From Oligosphaera ethanolica (GTDB lineage: Bacteria > Verrucomicrobiota > Lentisphaeria > Oligosphaerales > Oligosphaeraceae): a stretch of 64,000 bases of DNA. The stretch's first letter is position 1. Each line of letters begins with the position of its first letter. Positions 1 through 10,138 of this stretch are shown in pieces. A program made the position numbers and the translations under genes. The notes beneath the pieces are model-generated. The model ran no database searches and had not been told where the DNA came from. It was given only the letters and a program-made list of their open reading frames with translations. The DNA lies in contig NZ_JAUSVL010000001.1 of the NCBI RefSeq assembly GCF_030814695.1, positions 2,330,227 to 2,394,226 of the forward strand, written 5' to 3'.

Positions 1-2611
1 CGGCGATGAGGGTTTCGGCGCGCTGCTTCTCGGCCTCGAGATCGCTGAGCAGTTTGTCGGCGGCGGCAATAGCGCCGCTGATTTTTTTGATGTCGTCCTG
101 CTGTTTTTTCAGTCCCTCATCAAGTTTGACGCCATCGCCATCCAGTTCGGCCTTGCGGGCCTCGAGAGTCTTCAGCTGCTGTTGATGCTCAATTTCGGCG
201 GCCTTGAGTTCCTCGGTTTTTTCCTGCATGCTGATAATATCGCCGCCGATGGTGTCTTTTTTGCGTTTTTCGAGGTCGGCGGCAAGTTTGCGGATGTCCT
301 GTTCGACGGTTTGCAGGTGGACCTGCTTTTCCTGTTCGCTCATGTTGGCGGTGGCCGCGCTGCGGTCGGCAAGCTGTTTTTTGGCCATCGCGTAGAAATC
401 CAGGCTGAGTTCCTCCATGAGGAGGGTCATGGCCTTGTCGCTGTCGGCGAGTTGTTCGCGTTCTGTGGCGAGCTGTTCGAGGCGAGCCTGTGCTTGTTCG
501 ACGCTGGCTTTGAGCTGTTTGATCTGGGCGCGGAGGGCGTCCTGCTGATCGCGGAATTCCTGCATTGCGGGGCGCACTTTCTCGCCCGCCAAGTCGTATG
601 CCCAGGGCAGATAGGCCGCGCTGTCCTCGCGGATGCGCAAGGCAGTGTCGCTTTTGACATTGAAGGACTTGCCGGGCACGCCCTCGGGCGTGAAGATTTT
701 GGCGATTTCCTGGTAATGGGGCACGGCGTCCTGCGGGCTGTCGCCGTACATCAGGCGTTCGGCGGCGCGGAATTTGGCTTCGAGGCGATCATCGGCATTA
801 GCGGCGACGCTTTCGTCTTCGTAGTAGCTCAGGAATGCCTCGGCTGCCGGGGCATTTTCTTCCAGGAAGTAGTATATCCAGCCGAGCTTATACCAGGAAC
901 GGACGCCCTTGTCGAAGGCGCTGAAGACCTCGACCAGGCGCTGATATTTGGGTATGGCGGCCCGATAGGCGGCGGTAGCCTGCTGATGCTTTGCCAGGCG
1001 ATCCTTGTCACTCTTGGCTTCGCTGGCTGCTTTTGCCAGCAGGGACGCCTCTTTGTAGTAATACTCGGCGATGGCGAAAGCGGCGTCAGCGGCTTTGGGG
1101 TGTGCTGAGTCAGTGTTGACGAAAAGGTCCCAGGACCACATGGCGCGGCTGTAGAGATCGGTCTGCTTTTTCGCGTCCTTTTCATTGCGTGCGCGTTCAT
1201 AGAGAACACCGCCATAGCGGTAGGCGCTTTCGGCGGAGCCGGCTTCCTTGGGCATGATCGCAATGACGTAGCTGATGAGTGCCTCGGCCTCCTCAAGGCG
1301 GTCGAGTTGCGCGAGGCAGAGGGACAAGCGGACAACCACGTCCGGGAGTTTGCGGCTGCGGCGGCCGATTTTCACGGCTTCGAGGTAGATAGGCGCGGCC
1401 GCTTGGTAATTTTTAGCGGCGAGGAGCGCTTCGGCCTGTTCGATTTTGATTTCGATTTCGGCGCTGCCGTCATTTCCGGCCAACTCAATCTTGTCGCCGA
1501 ACTGTGATTCAGCGAAGCGGGCGCATTTATCATGCTCGATAAGCGCTTCGCTGCGGAAGCGGGAGTCGGGGTAGTCGCTCAGGATGGTCTCAAAGTACTT
1601 GGCGGCGCCAGCGTTCTGTTTGCGGGCGAGGTCTTTCTTGCCGGCGATGAGCGTGATCATAGCGTGGCGCTGGATGGCCTGGCCTTTGTAGAAGAGCGCT
1701 TCGGCGACGGGCGAGTTGCCGCGCTCCTTCTTGCCCATGCCGGCTTCGAGTTCTTCCAGGAAGCCATCGACCATCTTGATGGTTTTGATGGCCTCAAGGT
1801 AGTTTGTGATCTTGGCCACTTCGGCGGTTTTCTTCTCGCGCATCAGGCGATTTGCCGCGTCATTGCCCAGAATGATCTGGGCCCGGGCTGCCTGCAGGTA
1901 AGACGACGCGCCGACGCCGTCCCGGATGAACTGCAGGTCCTTGAAGCCAGCCAGGGCCTTCCTAACAGCGTCGCCATTGACAGGCTGGTTGTCTTTCTGC
2001 TTGATAGCTTCGGAATCCAGGACGGCCTGGAGTTGCAGGAATTGCATCTGGCGTTCGTCGCCGCCACCGCCGCCCATGCCGGCGAGTTTTTCCAGGATGG
2101 CGGCGGCTTCCTTGCCCTTGCCCAGTTCACGCAGAACCATGCTATAGATCATGACGGCGCGCTTGAACTGCTCGGCATCGGCCTTGCGTTTGGGGGCTTC
2201 TTTCACCCGGGAGAAGAACTGCTTGTAGGCGGCCTCGGCGTCGGGAAAGCGTTTGCGGGCGGCGGCGACTTCAGCCTTGAGAAGGGTCGCATCATTGGCG
2301 ATGGGGGAATTGGCGGGGATGGCTGCCAGGGCCTGGTCGGCGTCTTTGCTGCGGCCAATGTTGTAGTAGAGGCGGGCTTTTTCGAGATTGAGCGTATCCT
2401 TTTCGCCGGGATACTTTTTGCTCATCTGGTCGATTTGCAGCTGAGCATAGTCATTGAGCTCCAAGTCGCCCAATTTGCGCAGGAATTCGACGTCGTAATC
2501 GAAATCCTGGTCGGCCTGCAACATGCAGAGGAAGGACAACAGGGCCGCAAGGACGGTGAGCTTGCCGAGAAATCCGCGCCGGCGGCGCCACTGTGCATGG
2601 TGATATGCCAT
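1..2611 (-). CDS. Large TPR / coiled-coil envelope protein, 3' end outside window
   Basis: This minus-strand frame is open from an ATG at 2609-2611 to the window edge, so at least 870 residues are visible and the C-terminus is missing. The N-terminus has a basic stretch (RRRRGF) followed by a hydrophobic segment (KLTVLAALLSFLCML), read as a signal peptide or membrane anchor. The middle has helical repeats with TPR character, such as YYNIGRSKDADQALAAIPA near residue 75. The last ~230 visible residues (below about position 700) are charged heptad-like sequence rich in Gln, Glu, Lys and Ala, typical of a long coiled coil. A weak Shine-Dalgarno (AAGGTCAGG) precedes the ATG. TPR proteins of this layout often work in envelope assembly or Tol-Pal-like scaffolds, but no specific function can be assigned. 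All open frames on the opposite strand here are shadows of this gene. Confidence 0.8.
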   Translation of the reverse strand, partial: MAYHHAQWRRRRGFLGKLTVLAALLSFLCMLQADQDFDYDVEFLRKLGDLELNDYAQLQIDQMSKKYPGEKDTLNLEKARLYYNIGRSKDADQALAAIPANSPIANDATLLKAEVAAARKRFPDAEAAYKQFFSRVKEAPKRKADAEQFKRAVMIYSMVLRELGKGKEAAAILEKLAGMGGGGGDERQMQFLQLQAVLDSEAIKQKDNQPVNGDAVRKALAGFKDLQFIRDGVGASSYLQAARAQIILGNDAANRLMREKKTAEVAKITNYLEAIKTIKMVDGFLEELEAGMGKKERGNSPVAEALFYKGQAIQRHAMITLIAGKKDLARKQNAGAAKYFETILSDYPDSRFRSEALIEHDKCARFAESQFGDKIELAGNDGSAEIEIKIEQAEALLAAKNYQAAAPIYLEAVKIGRRSRKLPDVVVRLSLCLAQLDRLEEAEALISYVIAIMPKEAGSAESAYRYGGVLYERARNEKDAKKQTDLYSRAMWSWDLFVNTDSAHPKAADAAFAIAEYYYKEASLLAKAASEAKSDKDRLAKHQQATAAYRAAIPKYQRLVEVFSAFDKGVRSWYKLGWIYYFLEENAPAAEAFLSYYEDESVAANADDRLEAKFRAAERLMYGDSPQDAVPHYQEIAKIFTPEGVPGKSFNVKSDTALRIREDSAAYLPWAYDLAGEKVRPAMQEFRDQQDALRAQIKQLKASVEQAQARLEQLATEREQLADSDKAMTLLMEELSLDFYAMAKKQLADRSAATANMSEQEKQVHLQTVEQDIRKLAADLEKRKKDTIGGDIISMQEKTEELKAAEIEHQQQLKTLEARKAELDGDGVKLDEGLKKQQDDIKKISGAIAAADKLLSDLEAEKQRAETLIA

Positions 2612-2730
2612 TATTCCTGACCTTCTTTGTGTTTCGGGTACATCCGTGCGACATTGCGTCGCCAATATACCACTTGTTTCGCCAACAGAGAAGACGAAAA
2701 ACACTAAGGCAGGAAATAAAGAGGGAAAAA

Positions 2731-2808
<78 letters not shown>

Positions 2809-3054
2809 ACATACGTTGTGCACCTGATGACGCGGTCTCCCATGACCGGTCTCCCAGCGACGACAAGCCCTTACTATATTCCACCTTTCTCTGCCGGCAA
2901 CCCCTACCTTCATATTTTTGCTGGCTAGGGCAGTAAGTGCCACACTCACGCCGTAGCGCCAAACTCGTCTCGACCAATCCTGCCCGCCCCATCACCACGG
3001 CCGGGCTTCCACAAGGTGTCTCGGCCTCGGCTGGTAGCGGCAGGTCCGGCGACC

Positions 3055-4305
3055 TCAGCCACCGAGTTTGTCAATCATCTTGATCATCGGCGCGAACAGG
3101 GCGATAACGATACCACCAACGACGACAGCCAGGAAGACAATCATCAACGGTTCGATCATGGAGGTCAAGCCTTCCACGGCCCGGTCCACTTCTTCTTCAT
3201 AGACGCCGGCGACTCGGTTCAACATGTCCGGCAGGGCACCGGTTTCCTCGCCGACCTCGACCATACTGCAAAGCATGAGGGGAAAGACCTTGGATTTTTC
3301 CAGAGGCTTGGTCATGCCTTCGCCTTCCTTAACGGCGTCGTGCACGTCCTGGATGGCACGGCTCACCAGTTCATTGCCAGCGGTGTCTTTGACGATCTGC
3401 AGCGCCTGCAAGACCGCCACGCCGGAGGCCATCAGGGTTCCCAGCGTTCGACAGAAGCGCGCCGAAACACTACGGACCACCAAGGCGCTGAATGGTGGAC
3501 ATTTGAGAGCCACCCAATCGAAAGCATAGGCCCCGGGTTTGGTTTTGAGCAGCATTTTGAAGATGACCACGAATACGGCCAGGCCGGCCGCGACGACCAA
3601 CGCATGGTTGGCCATCATGTTACTCGCGTTCACGACCACCAGGGTGATGGTGGGCAAGGGCTCGCCCGGCAACATTTCGTCGAACATCTTGGCGAATTTC
3701 GGGACGATGAAGATCATCAAACCGGCGGTAATCGACCCGGCGATGCAGAGCACGGACAGCGGGTACATCATGGCCGATTTTACTTTGCCGGCGATACGCG
3801 CGGCCTTTTCCATGAATTCCGAAAGGCGCACCAGCACGATTTCCATGGCGCCGGATGCCTCACCGGCGCGGACCATGCTGACGTAGAGTTTATTGAAGGA
3901 CTTCGGGTGGCTGGCCAGCGCTTCCGAGAAGGTTGCGCCGCCCTCGACCTGATCGGCGAGATTGCCCAGCACCTTATGCAGCTGGGGTTTTTGGCCTTTG
4001 GCCTGACGTTCCAGGGTACGAATGGCCCGCACCAACGGCAGGCCGGCCTGCAGCAGCGTAGCCAGCTGGCGGGTGGTCGTAGTCAGGTCCTTACGGGGGA
4101 CCTTCGGCATGCCCATGCCGAAGCCGCCGCCGCCTTTGGCCGCGCCGCTCTTGCCTTTGCTGGCGGCCTTGCTGGAAGTCAGGCTAGTAGGAAATAGCCC
4201 CTGCTGTTTAAGTTGCGCTGACGCTTCCTGCTCGTTCTCGGCTTCGATGACACCCTTTTTCTCCTTGCCGTTGCCATCCATCGCCGTGTATTGAAATTTC
4301 GCCAT
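3055..4305 (-). CDS. pilC: Type IV pilus / type II secretion inner-membrane platform protein (PilC/GspF)
   Basis: This 416-residue polytopic protein forms the cytoplasmic-membrane platform on which the pilus or pseudopilus assembles. The N-terminus (MAKFQYTAMDGNGKEKKGVIEAEN) is the family signature in which the first cytoplasmic segment starts with a YxAxDxxGK pattern. Two T2SSF domains follow, at about 80-200 and 285-405, separated by hydrophobic helices; a last helix (IVFLAVVVGGIVIALF) lies near the C-terminus. A strong AAGGAG sits 6-7 bases before the ATG. It is the last gene of the pilB-pilB-pilT-pilC set and follows pilT by 60 bp. Length is normal for PilC/GspF (about 400). Whether the machine makes pili or secretes proteins cannot be read from this gene alone. 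Confidence 0.95.
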   Translation of the reverse strand: MAKFQYTAMDGNGKEKKGVIEAENEQEASAQLKQQGLFPTSLTSSKAASKGKSGAAKGGGGFGMGMPKVPRKDLTTTTRQLATLLQAGLPLVRAIRTLERQAKGQKPQLHKVLGNLADQVEGGATFSEALASHPKSFNKLYVSMVRAGEASGAMEIVLVRLSEFMEKAARIAGKVKSAMMYPLSVLCIAGSITAGLMIFIVPKFAKMFDEMLPGEPLPTITLVVVNASNMMANHALVVAAGLAVFVVIFKMLLKTKPGAYAFDWVALKCPPFSALVVRSVSARFCRTLGTLMASGVAVLQALQIVKDTAGNELVSRAIQDVHDAVKEGEGMTKPLEKSKVFPLMLCSMVEVGEETGALPDMLNRVAGVYEEEVDRAVEGLTSMIEPLMIVFLAVVVGGIVIALFAPMIKMIDKLGG

Positions 4306-4365
4306 AGACTGCTCCTTGCCTGGTCATGCCCGCTGCTGATCGCACAATGCCGTTATCGCCGCCAC

Positions 4366-5445
4366 TTATTTCTTCTGTGCGGCCTCGAGTTGCAAGCGCT
4401 GGATAATGCCTTCGGCGTCCTTCGCTTTGGTAATCAAATCGCCATAGGAAATTTTACCTTCGGAGTACAGTTGCAGCAAGTGCGCGTCGAGAGTATTCAT
4501 GCCGTACTTGGCGCCGGTCTGGATATCGGAGGTAATACGGAAGGTCTTGCCATCGCGGATCAGCGCCGCGATGGACGGCGTGCCGATCATGATTTCAAAG
4601 GCGGCGATACGGCCCTTCTTGTCAATGCGTTTCAGCAGCACCTGTGAAATCACGCAGATCAGGCTGCCGGCCAGCTGGGTCCGGACCTGCGCCTGCTGGT
4701 TGGTGGGAAAGGAGTCGACGATACGGTCGACCGTTTCAGCGGCGCCGGTGGTATGGAGCGTGCCAAAGACCAAGTGGCCGGTTTCAGCGGCGGTGATGGC
4801 CGCACCGATGGTCTCCAGGTCGCGCATTTCACCGACGAGGATGCAATCGGGATCCTGGCGCAAAGCGCGGCGAATGGCATCAGCGAAGGACGGGACGTCG
4901 TTATGCACTTCGCGCTGGGTGACAACGCTGTTTTTGTGCTTGTGATAAAATTCGATGGGGTCTTCGATGGTGATGATGTGGTCCCGCTTCTCCTTGTTGA
5001 TGACGTCAATCATGGAAGCCAGGGTGGTCGATTTGCCACTGCCGGTAGGGCCAGTCACCAGCACCAAGCCGCGAGGCTTAAAGAGGATGTCTTTGGTTGA
5101 CGGCGGCAGCCCGATCTGTTCGATGCTCAGCAGCGTGTTGGAGATGGTTCGCAACACCATGCCGATGTTGCCTTTGGCCTTGAAAACGCTGACGCGGAAG
5201 CGGGCCTTGTCCCCGAAAGCGAAGCCGAAGTCGGCGGTACCGTCTTCCTGAAGCTTCTGTTGGTTAGCCTCGGAGGTGATGGATTTCATCAGGTACTCGG
5301 TGTCCTCCGGCTGCATGGGGTCGACATCAAGCGGCGTCATTTCGCCATGGATGCGCAGTACTGGCGGCGAGAAGCAGGGGATATGCAAGTCGCTGGCGCC
5401 CTCTTCCAGCACCAAATCCAGCAAATCGCTCATTTCCAGATGCAT
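4366..5445 (-). CDS. pilT: Pilus retraction ATPase PilT
   Basis: This cytoplasmic hexameric ATPase powers pilus disassembly and twitching. In the 359 residues one sees the PilT N-terminus ([18 protein letters not shown]), Walker [10 protein letters not shown] at 132-140, the Asp-box region around ITIEDPIE (158-165), Walker B ILVGEMRD (202-209) and the His box [10 protein letters not shown] (224-233). A GAGGAG lies about 9 bases before the ATG. It sits between a PilB/GspE-type ATPase (74 bp upstream) and pilC (60 bp downstream), so co-transcription is likely. The extended N-terminal PilB/GspE domain is absent, which separates it from the two larger ATPases of the cluster. Presence of PilT argues that at least one of the associated machines is a retractable type IV pilus. 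Confidence 0.95.
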   Translation of the reverse strand: MHLEMSDLLDLVLEEGASDLHIPCFSPPVLRIHGEMTPLDVDPMQPEDTEYLMKSITSEANQQKLQEDGTADFGFAFGDKARFRVSVFKAKGNIGMVLRTISNTLLSIEQIGLPPSTKDILFKPRGLVLVTGPTGSGKSTTLASMIDVINKEKRDHIITIEDPIEFYHKHKNSVVTQREVHNDVPSFADAIRRALRQDPDCILVGEMRDLETIGAAITAAETGHLVFGTLHTTGAAETVDRIVDSFPTNQQAQVRTQLAGSLICVISQVLLKRIDKKGRIAAFEIMIGTPSIAALIRDGKTFRITSDIQTGAKYGMNTLDAHLLQLYSEGKISYGDLITKAKDAEGIIQRLQLEAAQKK

Positions 5446-5519
5446 GATATCAATCTCCTCTTTTTCACGAAAGGTGTTGCGGTGGCGCGTATCGGCTGCG
5501 TTTGTCGCCCCCGTGGTAT

Positions 5520-7220
5520 TTAGACCGTGTACTGCAGGACTTCCTTGGCGGTGGTGATGCCGTTGAGGATCTGGTTGATGCCATCACGGCGAAGGGTGAT
5601 CATGCCGTCGGCGATGGCCTGCTGACGAATAACCTGCGAGGGTTCGCGGCTGTTGATCAGCTGTTGAATCGGCTCGGAGATGATGAGCAGTTCAAAGATG
5701 CCCACGCGTTTTTTGTAGCCGCTGTTATTGCATTTATCGCAACCGATGCCGCGGTAGAAGGGCCGGTTGTCCACCTCTTCGCGAGTGAGACCGAGCATTT
5801 TGAGTTCGGCATCAGCGGGGGCGTATTCTTCGCGGCAGTCCAAGCAGACGCGGCGAAGCAGGCGTTGGGCGAGGATGCCGTTGAGGGTCGAGCTGATGAG
5901 GAAGGGCTCAATGCCCATATCGATCAGACGGGTGACGGCGCCGGCGGCGTCGTTGGTATGGAGGGTGCTGAGCACCATATGGCCAGTCAATGACGCCTGA
6001 ATGGCCATGCTGGCGGTTTCCACGTCGCGGATTTCACCGACCATGATGCGGTCGGGGTCCTGACGCAGGAAGGCGCGCAGGGCAGCCGCGAAGGTCATGC
6101 CGACCTGTTCGCGCACCGGGACCTGGATAATGCCCTCGATGTCGTATTCGACCGGGTCTTCGGCGGTCAGCAGCTTGTCTTCAATGGTATTGATTTCACG
6201 CAGGCCGGAATAAAGCGTCGTGGTCTTGCCGGAGCCCGTCGGGCCCGTGACAATGAAGATACCGTTGGGAGCGGCAATCAGGCGACGGATGTCAGCAATA
6301 GTCTTTTCGGTCATGCCGAGGCTGTCGAGGCTCAGGTTGACGACGGAACGATCGAGCACGCGGAGAACGACGCTTTCGCCATAGCGGGTTGGCAGCGTCG
6401 ACACGCGCAAGTCGATGGGTTTTTTGTTGATGCGCAGCTCAATACGGCCGTCCTGGGGGATACGGCGTTCCGCGATATTGAGGTTGCTCATGACCTTGAT
6501 GCGGCTGATCACCGGGATGGCCAGGTGCTTCGGCGGCGGGGCCATTTCGTAAAGCGAGCCGTCAATGCGGTAGCGGATACGAAATTCGTCTGAAAACGGC
6601 TCAAAATGAATATCGCTGGCCTTGTCTTTGATGGCCTGCTGGAGGATCAGGTTGACGAAGCGGACGATAGGCGCCTCGTTGGCGGCCTTTTCCAGCGACT
6701 CGGCGTCGTCACCGCTGATATCCGTGCGCAGGGAGGACATTTCTTCGATGATGTCTTTGACGGTGCTGCTTTTTTCGGGGTAGAAGACATCGAGCATTTC
6801 ATCGATTTCGCGAGGATAGCCGACCATGATGCGGCAGTCGCGCCCCAGGGCGAAGGGCAGTTCGTCGGTGAGCTGTGAGCTGAGCGGGTCTTTGGCGACG
6901 AGCCAGAGGACATCGCCTTCCTCCTTGACCGGGATGACGCCGTAGAAGCGCGCCATGTCGGCGGGAACGGTATTGACCAGATTCATGTCGAGTTCTTTAT
7001 TTTTGAAAATAAAGACCTCGGTGCCGAGATTTTCGGCAATGAGTTTCAGCAGGTCATCTTCGGTGATAATATCGAAGTTGAAGAGGATATTGACGAAAGT
7101 GCGGTTCATGCGCTGGCTTTCGTCGAAAGCCTCTTCGAGTTGTTCTTCGGTGGCGATGCCTGCATCCAGCAGGAGATGCCAGATCATGCTGACATCCGCA
7201 TCCATGTCGATAGCTGCCAT
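5520..7220 (-). CDS. pilB: PilB/GspE-type assembly ATPase (second copy)
   Basis: The predicted product has 566 residues from ATG at 7220, chosen because GAGGA lies about 9 bases upstream. The frame extends farther upstream, but that part overlaps the next gene and does not look like protein. An N-terminal T2SSE domain (start [20 protein letters not shown], about 1-150) precedes the ATPase core. Walker A is [16 protein letters not shown], Walker B is [12 protein letters not shown], and the His box is [15 protein letters not shown]-terminal tetracysteine zinc motif (CLDC ... CDKC) is typical of PilB/GspE. The enzyme drives pilin or pseudopilin polymerisation. A related ATPase lies 67 bp upstream and pilT 74 bp downstream. 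Confidence 0.93.
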   Translation of the reverse strand: MAAIDMDADVSMIWHLLLDAGIATEEQLEEAFDESQRMNRTFVNILFNFDIITEDDLLKLIAENLGTEVFIFKNKELDMNLVNTVPADMARFYGVIPVKEEGDVLWLVAKDPLSSQLTDELPFALGRDCRIMVGYPREIDEMLDVFYPEKSSTVKDIIEEMSSLRTDISGDDAESLEKAANEAPIVRFVNLILQQAIKDKASDIHFEPFSDEFRIRYRIDGSLYEMAPPPKHLAIPVISRIKVMSNLNIAERRIPQDGRIELRINKKPIDLRVSTLPTRYGESVVLRVLDRSVVNLSLDSLGMTEKTIADIRRLIAAPNGIFIVTGPTGSGKTTTLYSGLREINTIEDKLLTAEDPVEYDIEGIIQVPVREQVGMTFAAALRAFLRQDPDRIMVGEIRDVETASMAIQASLTGHMVLSTLHTNDAAGAVTRLIDMGIEPFLISSTLNGILAQRLLRRVCLDCREEYAPADAELKMLGLTREEVDNRPFYRGIGCDKCNNSGYKKRVGIFELLIISEPIQQLINSREPSQVIRQQAIADGMITLRRDGINQILNGITTAKEVLQYTV

Positions 7221-7287
7221 AGTCCGTAGTCCTCGTCGGGTTAGATGCTGATCGTTATTTGCGGCACTGTTCGACCGTGGCGGCAGA

Positions 7288-9015
7288 TCATGTGCGTTCC
7301 ATGGTGATACGCAAGACTTCGGGAATAGTGGTAATACCGGCGGCGGCTTTGCGCAAGCCGTCTTCGCGCAAGGTGCGCATGCCCAGTTCAATGGCCCGTT
7401 TGCGGATGACGCTGGCGTCGGCCTGTTGATAAATCAGGGCGTGGATACTCTCGTCAAGGATGAAGATTTCATACACGCCGATACGGCCGCGGTAGCCTTT
7501 TTTGCATTCTGAGCAACCCTTGCCCATTTTGAAGGTACTATCGGCGAGTTCTTCGCGGCTCATGCCGAGCAAGTCCACCTGCTGGTCGGTCAATTCGATG
7601 GGTTCGCCACAGGTTTTGCACAGGCGGCGAAGTAGGCGCTGAGCCATGATGGCGCGCAGTGACGATGCCACCAAGAAGGGCTTGACACCCATATCCATCA
7701 AACGGGTGATAGCCGACGGCGCGTCGTTGGTGTGCAGGGTACTGAACACCAAGTGGCCCGTCAGCGAGGCGTTGACGGCGATTTCACCAGTCTCACTGTC
7801 ACGAATTTCACCAACCATGATGATGTTCGGGGCCTGACGCAACATGGCGCGGAGGGCATTGGCGAAAGTCATCTTGATTTCCGCCATGATCTGTACTTGG
7901 TTGATACCCGATAACTCGTATTCGACGGGGTCTTCCGCCGTGATGATCTTGCGCGTCGGCTGATTCAGCGCGTGCAGGAAGGAATAGAGGGACGTCGTCT
8001 TGCCGGACCCCGTCGGCCCCGTAACCAGGAAAATGCCATCGGGATAATTGATGATCGACTGAATCATGTCCTGGTCGTCCTGGAAAAAGCCCAGTTCGGC
8101 GATGCCGAGCATGACGCCGCTTTTATCCAGAATACGCATGACGATGGACTCGCCGTAAGTCGTGGGCACATCGGATACGCGCAAGTCAAGGTCACGGCCC
8201 ATGGCTGAGAAGCGGATACGGCCGTCCTGGGGGATGCGGTGTTCGGATAGGTCCATGCCGGCCATCAGTTTGACACGGGACAGGACCTGATTCTGCATGT
8301 ACTTCGGGGGGCTTTCGACCTCGTTCAGCACGCCGTCAATGCGGTAGCGGACACGAAAGCGCTTTTCCATCGGCTCGAGATGGATGTCGGACGCGCGCGT
8401 CCGGAACGCTTCGAGGATAAGCAGGGAGACGAGGCGGATAATGGGGGCGGAATTTTCGTCATCATTGGCATCGCCGGTTTCAGTAGTGACGTCGCTAGTC
8501 GTGCCTACGGTCAGGTCGGTGGTCGTTTCGGTCAGCTCGGTCATCAACTGGTCGGCGGAATCTTCCTCGACATTGCCATAGTAGTAGGAGATGGCCTGTT
8601 TGATTTGCCGTTTGGAGGAAACGACGCCTTCGACGTCCATCTTCAGCAGGTAGCGAATAGCGTCCAGTGATTCCAGATCGGCGGGGTCAGCCATGGCGAC
8701 CCGCAAAATACCTCCCGACATAGTCACCGGCATGACTGTATAGCGGCGGGCCACTTCACCCGGAATCATGTCAACGACTTCCTGGGCGATGCGCTGCGAG
8801 GCGTCATCGAAATCAAAGGAATCCATGCCATATTCGGACGCCAGGATCTGCACCACGTCCTGTTCAGTGACGACTTTGGTCAGATACAAGCCGTCAAGCA
8901 CAGTACCGTCGCTGCTTTCTTCCTGCAGTTTGGTCTTGGCTGCTTCAACCTGCTCGTCTGTGACCAGACCGTGTGCAGTCAGCAGATCAACAATAAAATC
9001 ATCAGCTTCAATCAC
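7288..9015 (-). CDS. gspE: PilB/GspE-type assembly ATPase (first copy)
   Basis: This 575-residue protein is the first gene of the pilus/secretion operon. The N-terminal T2SSE domain (about 1-160, with YTVMPVTMSGGILRVAMADP) is followed by the ATPase core. Walker A is [17 protein letters not shown], Walker B is [12 protein letters not shown], the His box is [12 protein letters not shown], and the zinc-binding cysteines are CKTC and CSEC. It has the same domain order as the downstream PilB copy but differs clearly in sequence, notably in an acidic, threonine-rich linker (TTDLTVGTTSDVTTETGDAN) between the domains. That suggests an old duplication with separate substrates, for example pilus versus type II secretion. 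The symbol is tentative; the two paralogues cannot be told apart functionally from sequence alone. Confidence 0.92.
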   Translation of the reverse strand: MIEADDFIVDLLTAHGLVTDEQVEAAKTKLQEESSDGTVLDGLYLTKVVTEQDVVQILASEYGMDSFDFDDASQRIAQEVVDMIPGEVARRYTVMPVTMSGGILRVAMADPADLESLDAIRYLLKMDVEGVVSSKRQIKQAISYYYGNVEEDSADQLMTELTETTTDLTVGTTSDVTTETGDANDDENSAPIIRLVSLLILEAFRTRASDIHLEPMEKRFRVRYRIDGVLNEVESPPKYMQNQVLSRVKLMAGMDLSEHRIPQDGRIRFSAMGRDLDLRVSDVPTTYGESIVMRILDKSGVMLGIAELGFFQDDQDMIQSIINYPDGIFLVTGPTGSGKTTSLYSFLHALNQPTRKIITAEDPVEYELSGINQVQIMAEIKMTFANALRAMLRQAPNIIMVGEIRDSETGEIAVNASLTGHLVFSTLHTNDAPSAITRLMDMGVKPFLVASSLRAIMAQRLLRRLCKTCGEPIELTDQQVDLLGMSREELADSTFKMGKGCSECKKGYRGRIGVYEIFILDESIHALIYQQADASVIRKRAIELGMRTLREDGLRKAAAGITTIPEVLRITMERT

Positions 9016-9172
9016 GCTACCACCCGTGTATCCTGCCTATCAGACGCTAGGGTCTGGGTCGTCGTCAGAAAAAAACCGGCTGTTACTCAGAACCGGCCGT
9101 TATGTCGGAATCGTTCACAATACAACCGGAAACGAAACTGTCAAAGCTTCGGAGCCAAGCCAAGCGAGGAGC

Positions 9173-9820
9173 TCATTCCGGAAAGAAGAATGCTTCGACG
9201 GCTCGGCACAGCGCGTGATAGACCGGCAGATGCAATTCTTGCACGCGATAAGTTTCTCTTTCTGGCACTTTAATACATATATCAGCCAACTCTGCAAGCT
9301 GTCCACCCATCATGCCAGTCATACCGACAACTGGTATGCCCTTGAGTTTTGCCACCCGACAGGCCAAAGCGACATTACGAGCATTGCCGGAAGTGGACAA
9401 GGCGATAAGCATATCGCCCTGCCTGCCCATTCCGTAAAGCTGCTGCGCCGGGCCGAGGTCGCCACCCAAATCATTGGCGACCGCGCTACTCAGGCCTTGC
9501 TGGCTCATCAGCGACATGGCTCGCAATCCGCACTGCAGACGCGACGCCAAGTAGTCGCCATCAACGCCGGCGACGCTGCTTAACGCCGCGCGCTCAGCCA
9601 TTGGCAAGGGCCGCCGCCGGACAAAGCCCTTAAGCAATTCGCCGACAATGTGATCGGCATCGGCGGCACTGCCACCATTGCCGCAGGTGAACACCGTGCC
9701 ATCATGCTCATAGGTACTGATCAGCAGTGCAATCGCCGACGCCATCGCCTCTTCACAGACGGCCAATGCAGGATAGCACGCCAACAAATCGACAAGCTCG
9801 GGAAAACTCGTTTTTTTCAT
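9173..9820 (-). CDS. gmhA: SIS-domain phosphoheptose isomerase (GmhA-like)
   Basis: The predicted product is 215 residues from ATG at 9820; a TTG five codons earlier (9835) is possible, and neither has a strong Shine-Dalgarno. The sequence carries the GmhA signature FTCGNGGSAADADHIVGEL near 45-63 and the second sugar-phosphate binding stretch LIALSTSGNARNV near 140. GmhA converts sedoheptulose 7-phosphate to D-glycero-D-manno-heptose 7-phosphate, the first step towards LPS core heptose. A GT9 heptosyltransferase-like gene (61062-61883) in the same window fits a heptose-containing LPS. Length is close to GmhA (about 190-200). The gene is transcribed away from dnaN across an AT-rich gap. A related SIS isomerase of another sugar cannot be excluded. 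Confidence 0.8.
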   Translation of the reverse strand: MKKTSFPELVDLLACYPALAVCEEAMASAIALLISTYEHDGTVFTCGNGGSAADADHIVGELLKGFVRRRPLPMAERAALSSVAGVDGDYLASRLQCGLRAMSLMSQQGLSSAVANDLGGDLGPAQQLYGMGRQGDMLIALSTSGNARNVALACRVAKLKGIPVVGMTGMMGGQLAELADICIKVPERETYRVQELHLPVYHALCRAVEAFFFPE

Positions 9821-10138
9821 ATCAAGACAACCCAATGATTAAGGGAGTGGATAGCTTGTTAATAACTGTGTTAATTGATTTATCACCGAATTATCAACAG
9901 CCTATCGTCGTTTTTTATTCTATGCAAAACTCTTTGATAATAAGAACGTTACATAGCGTTTCTTGAAAAGTGCCCTTCTATAATAATATTGTTTCAGCTC
10001 TTCATTTAATTATCTCTAAGACTTAATTCAGGGCGCTGATGAAGTGTGCTGGTCAGTGCTTGCAGAGTAGAAAAAATGCTATATGGTCTAGCACTCGGCA
10101 TACTGTAAGCTGCAAAACCTCAAGGAAGAAATCCGACC
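9821..10138. promoter_or_regulatory. AT-rich divergent intergenic region upstream of dnaN; possible promoters and DnaA-box-like sites
   Basis: This 318-bp gap between divergent gmhA and dnaN is far more AT-rich than the rest of the window. It contains TTATCAACA at 9891-9899, one mismatch from the DnaA box TTATCCACA, and TGTTAATAA at 9857-9865, a weaker reverse-strand match. The perfect -10 hexamer TATAAT lies at 9979-9984, but no well-spaced -35 is obvious. The dnaN-recF neighbours make an origin conceivable, but dnaA is not here and box number is low. A dnaN promoter is the safer reading. Confidence 0.4.

Noticed and set aside
182..2620. Long plus-strand open frames (308 and 362 codons) over the first gene
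   Set aside because: They are complementary to the TPR/coiled-coil gene, lack ribosome sites, and the minus-strand frame alone has a signal segment and coherent protein repeats.
9066..9098. T tract and CCGG pair after gmhA as a terminator
   Set aside because: The apparent arms are mainly a direct repeat (AACCGGC twice); only four base pairs form, too weak for an intrinsic terminator.
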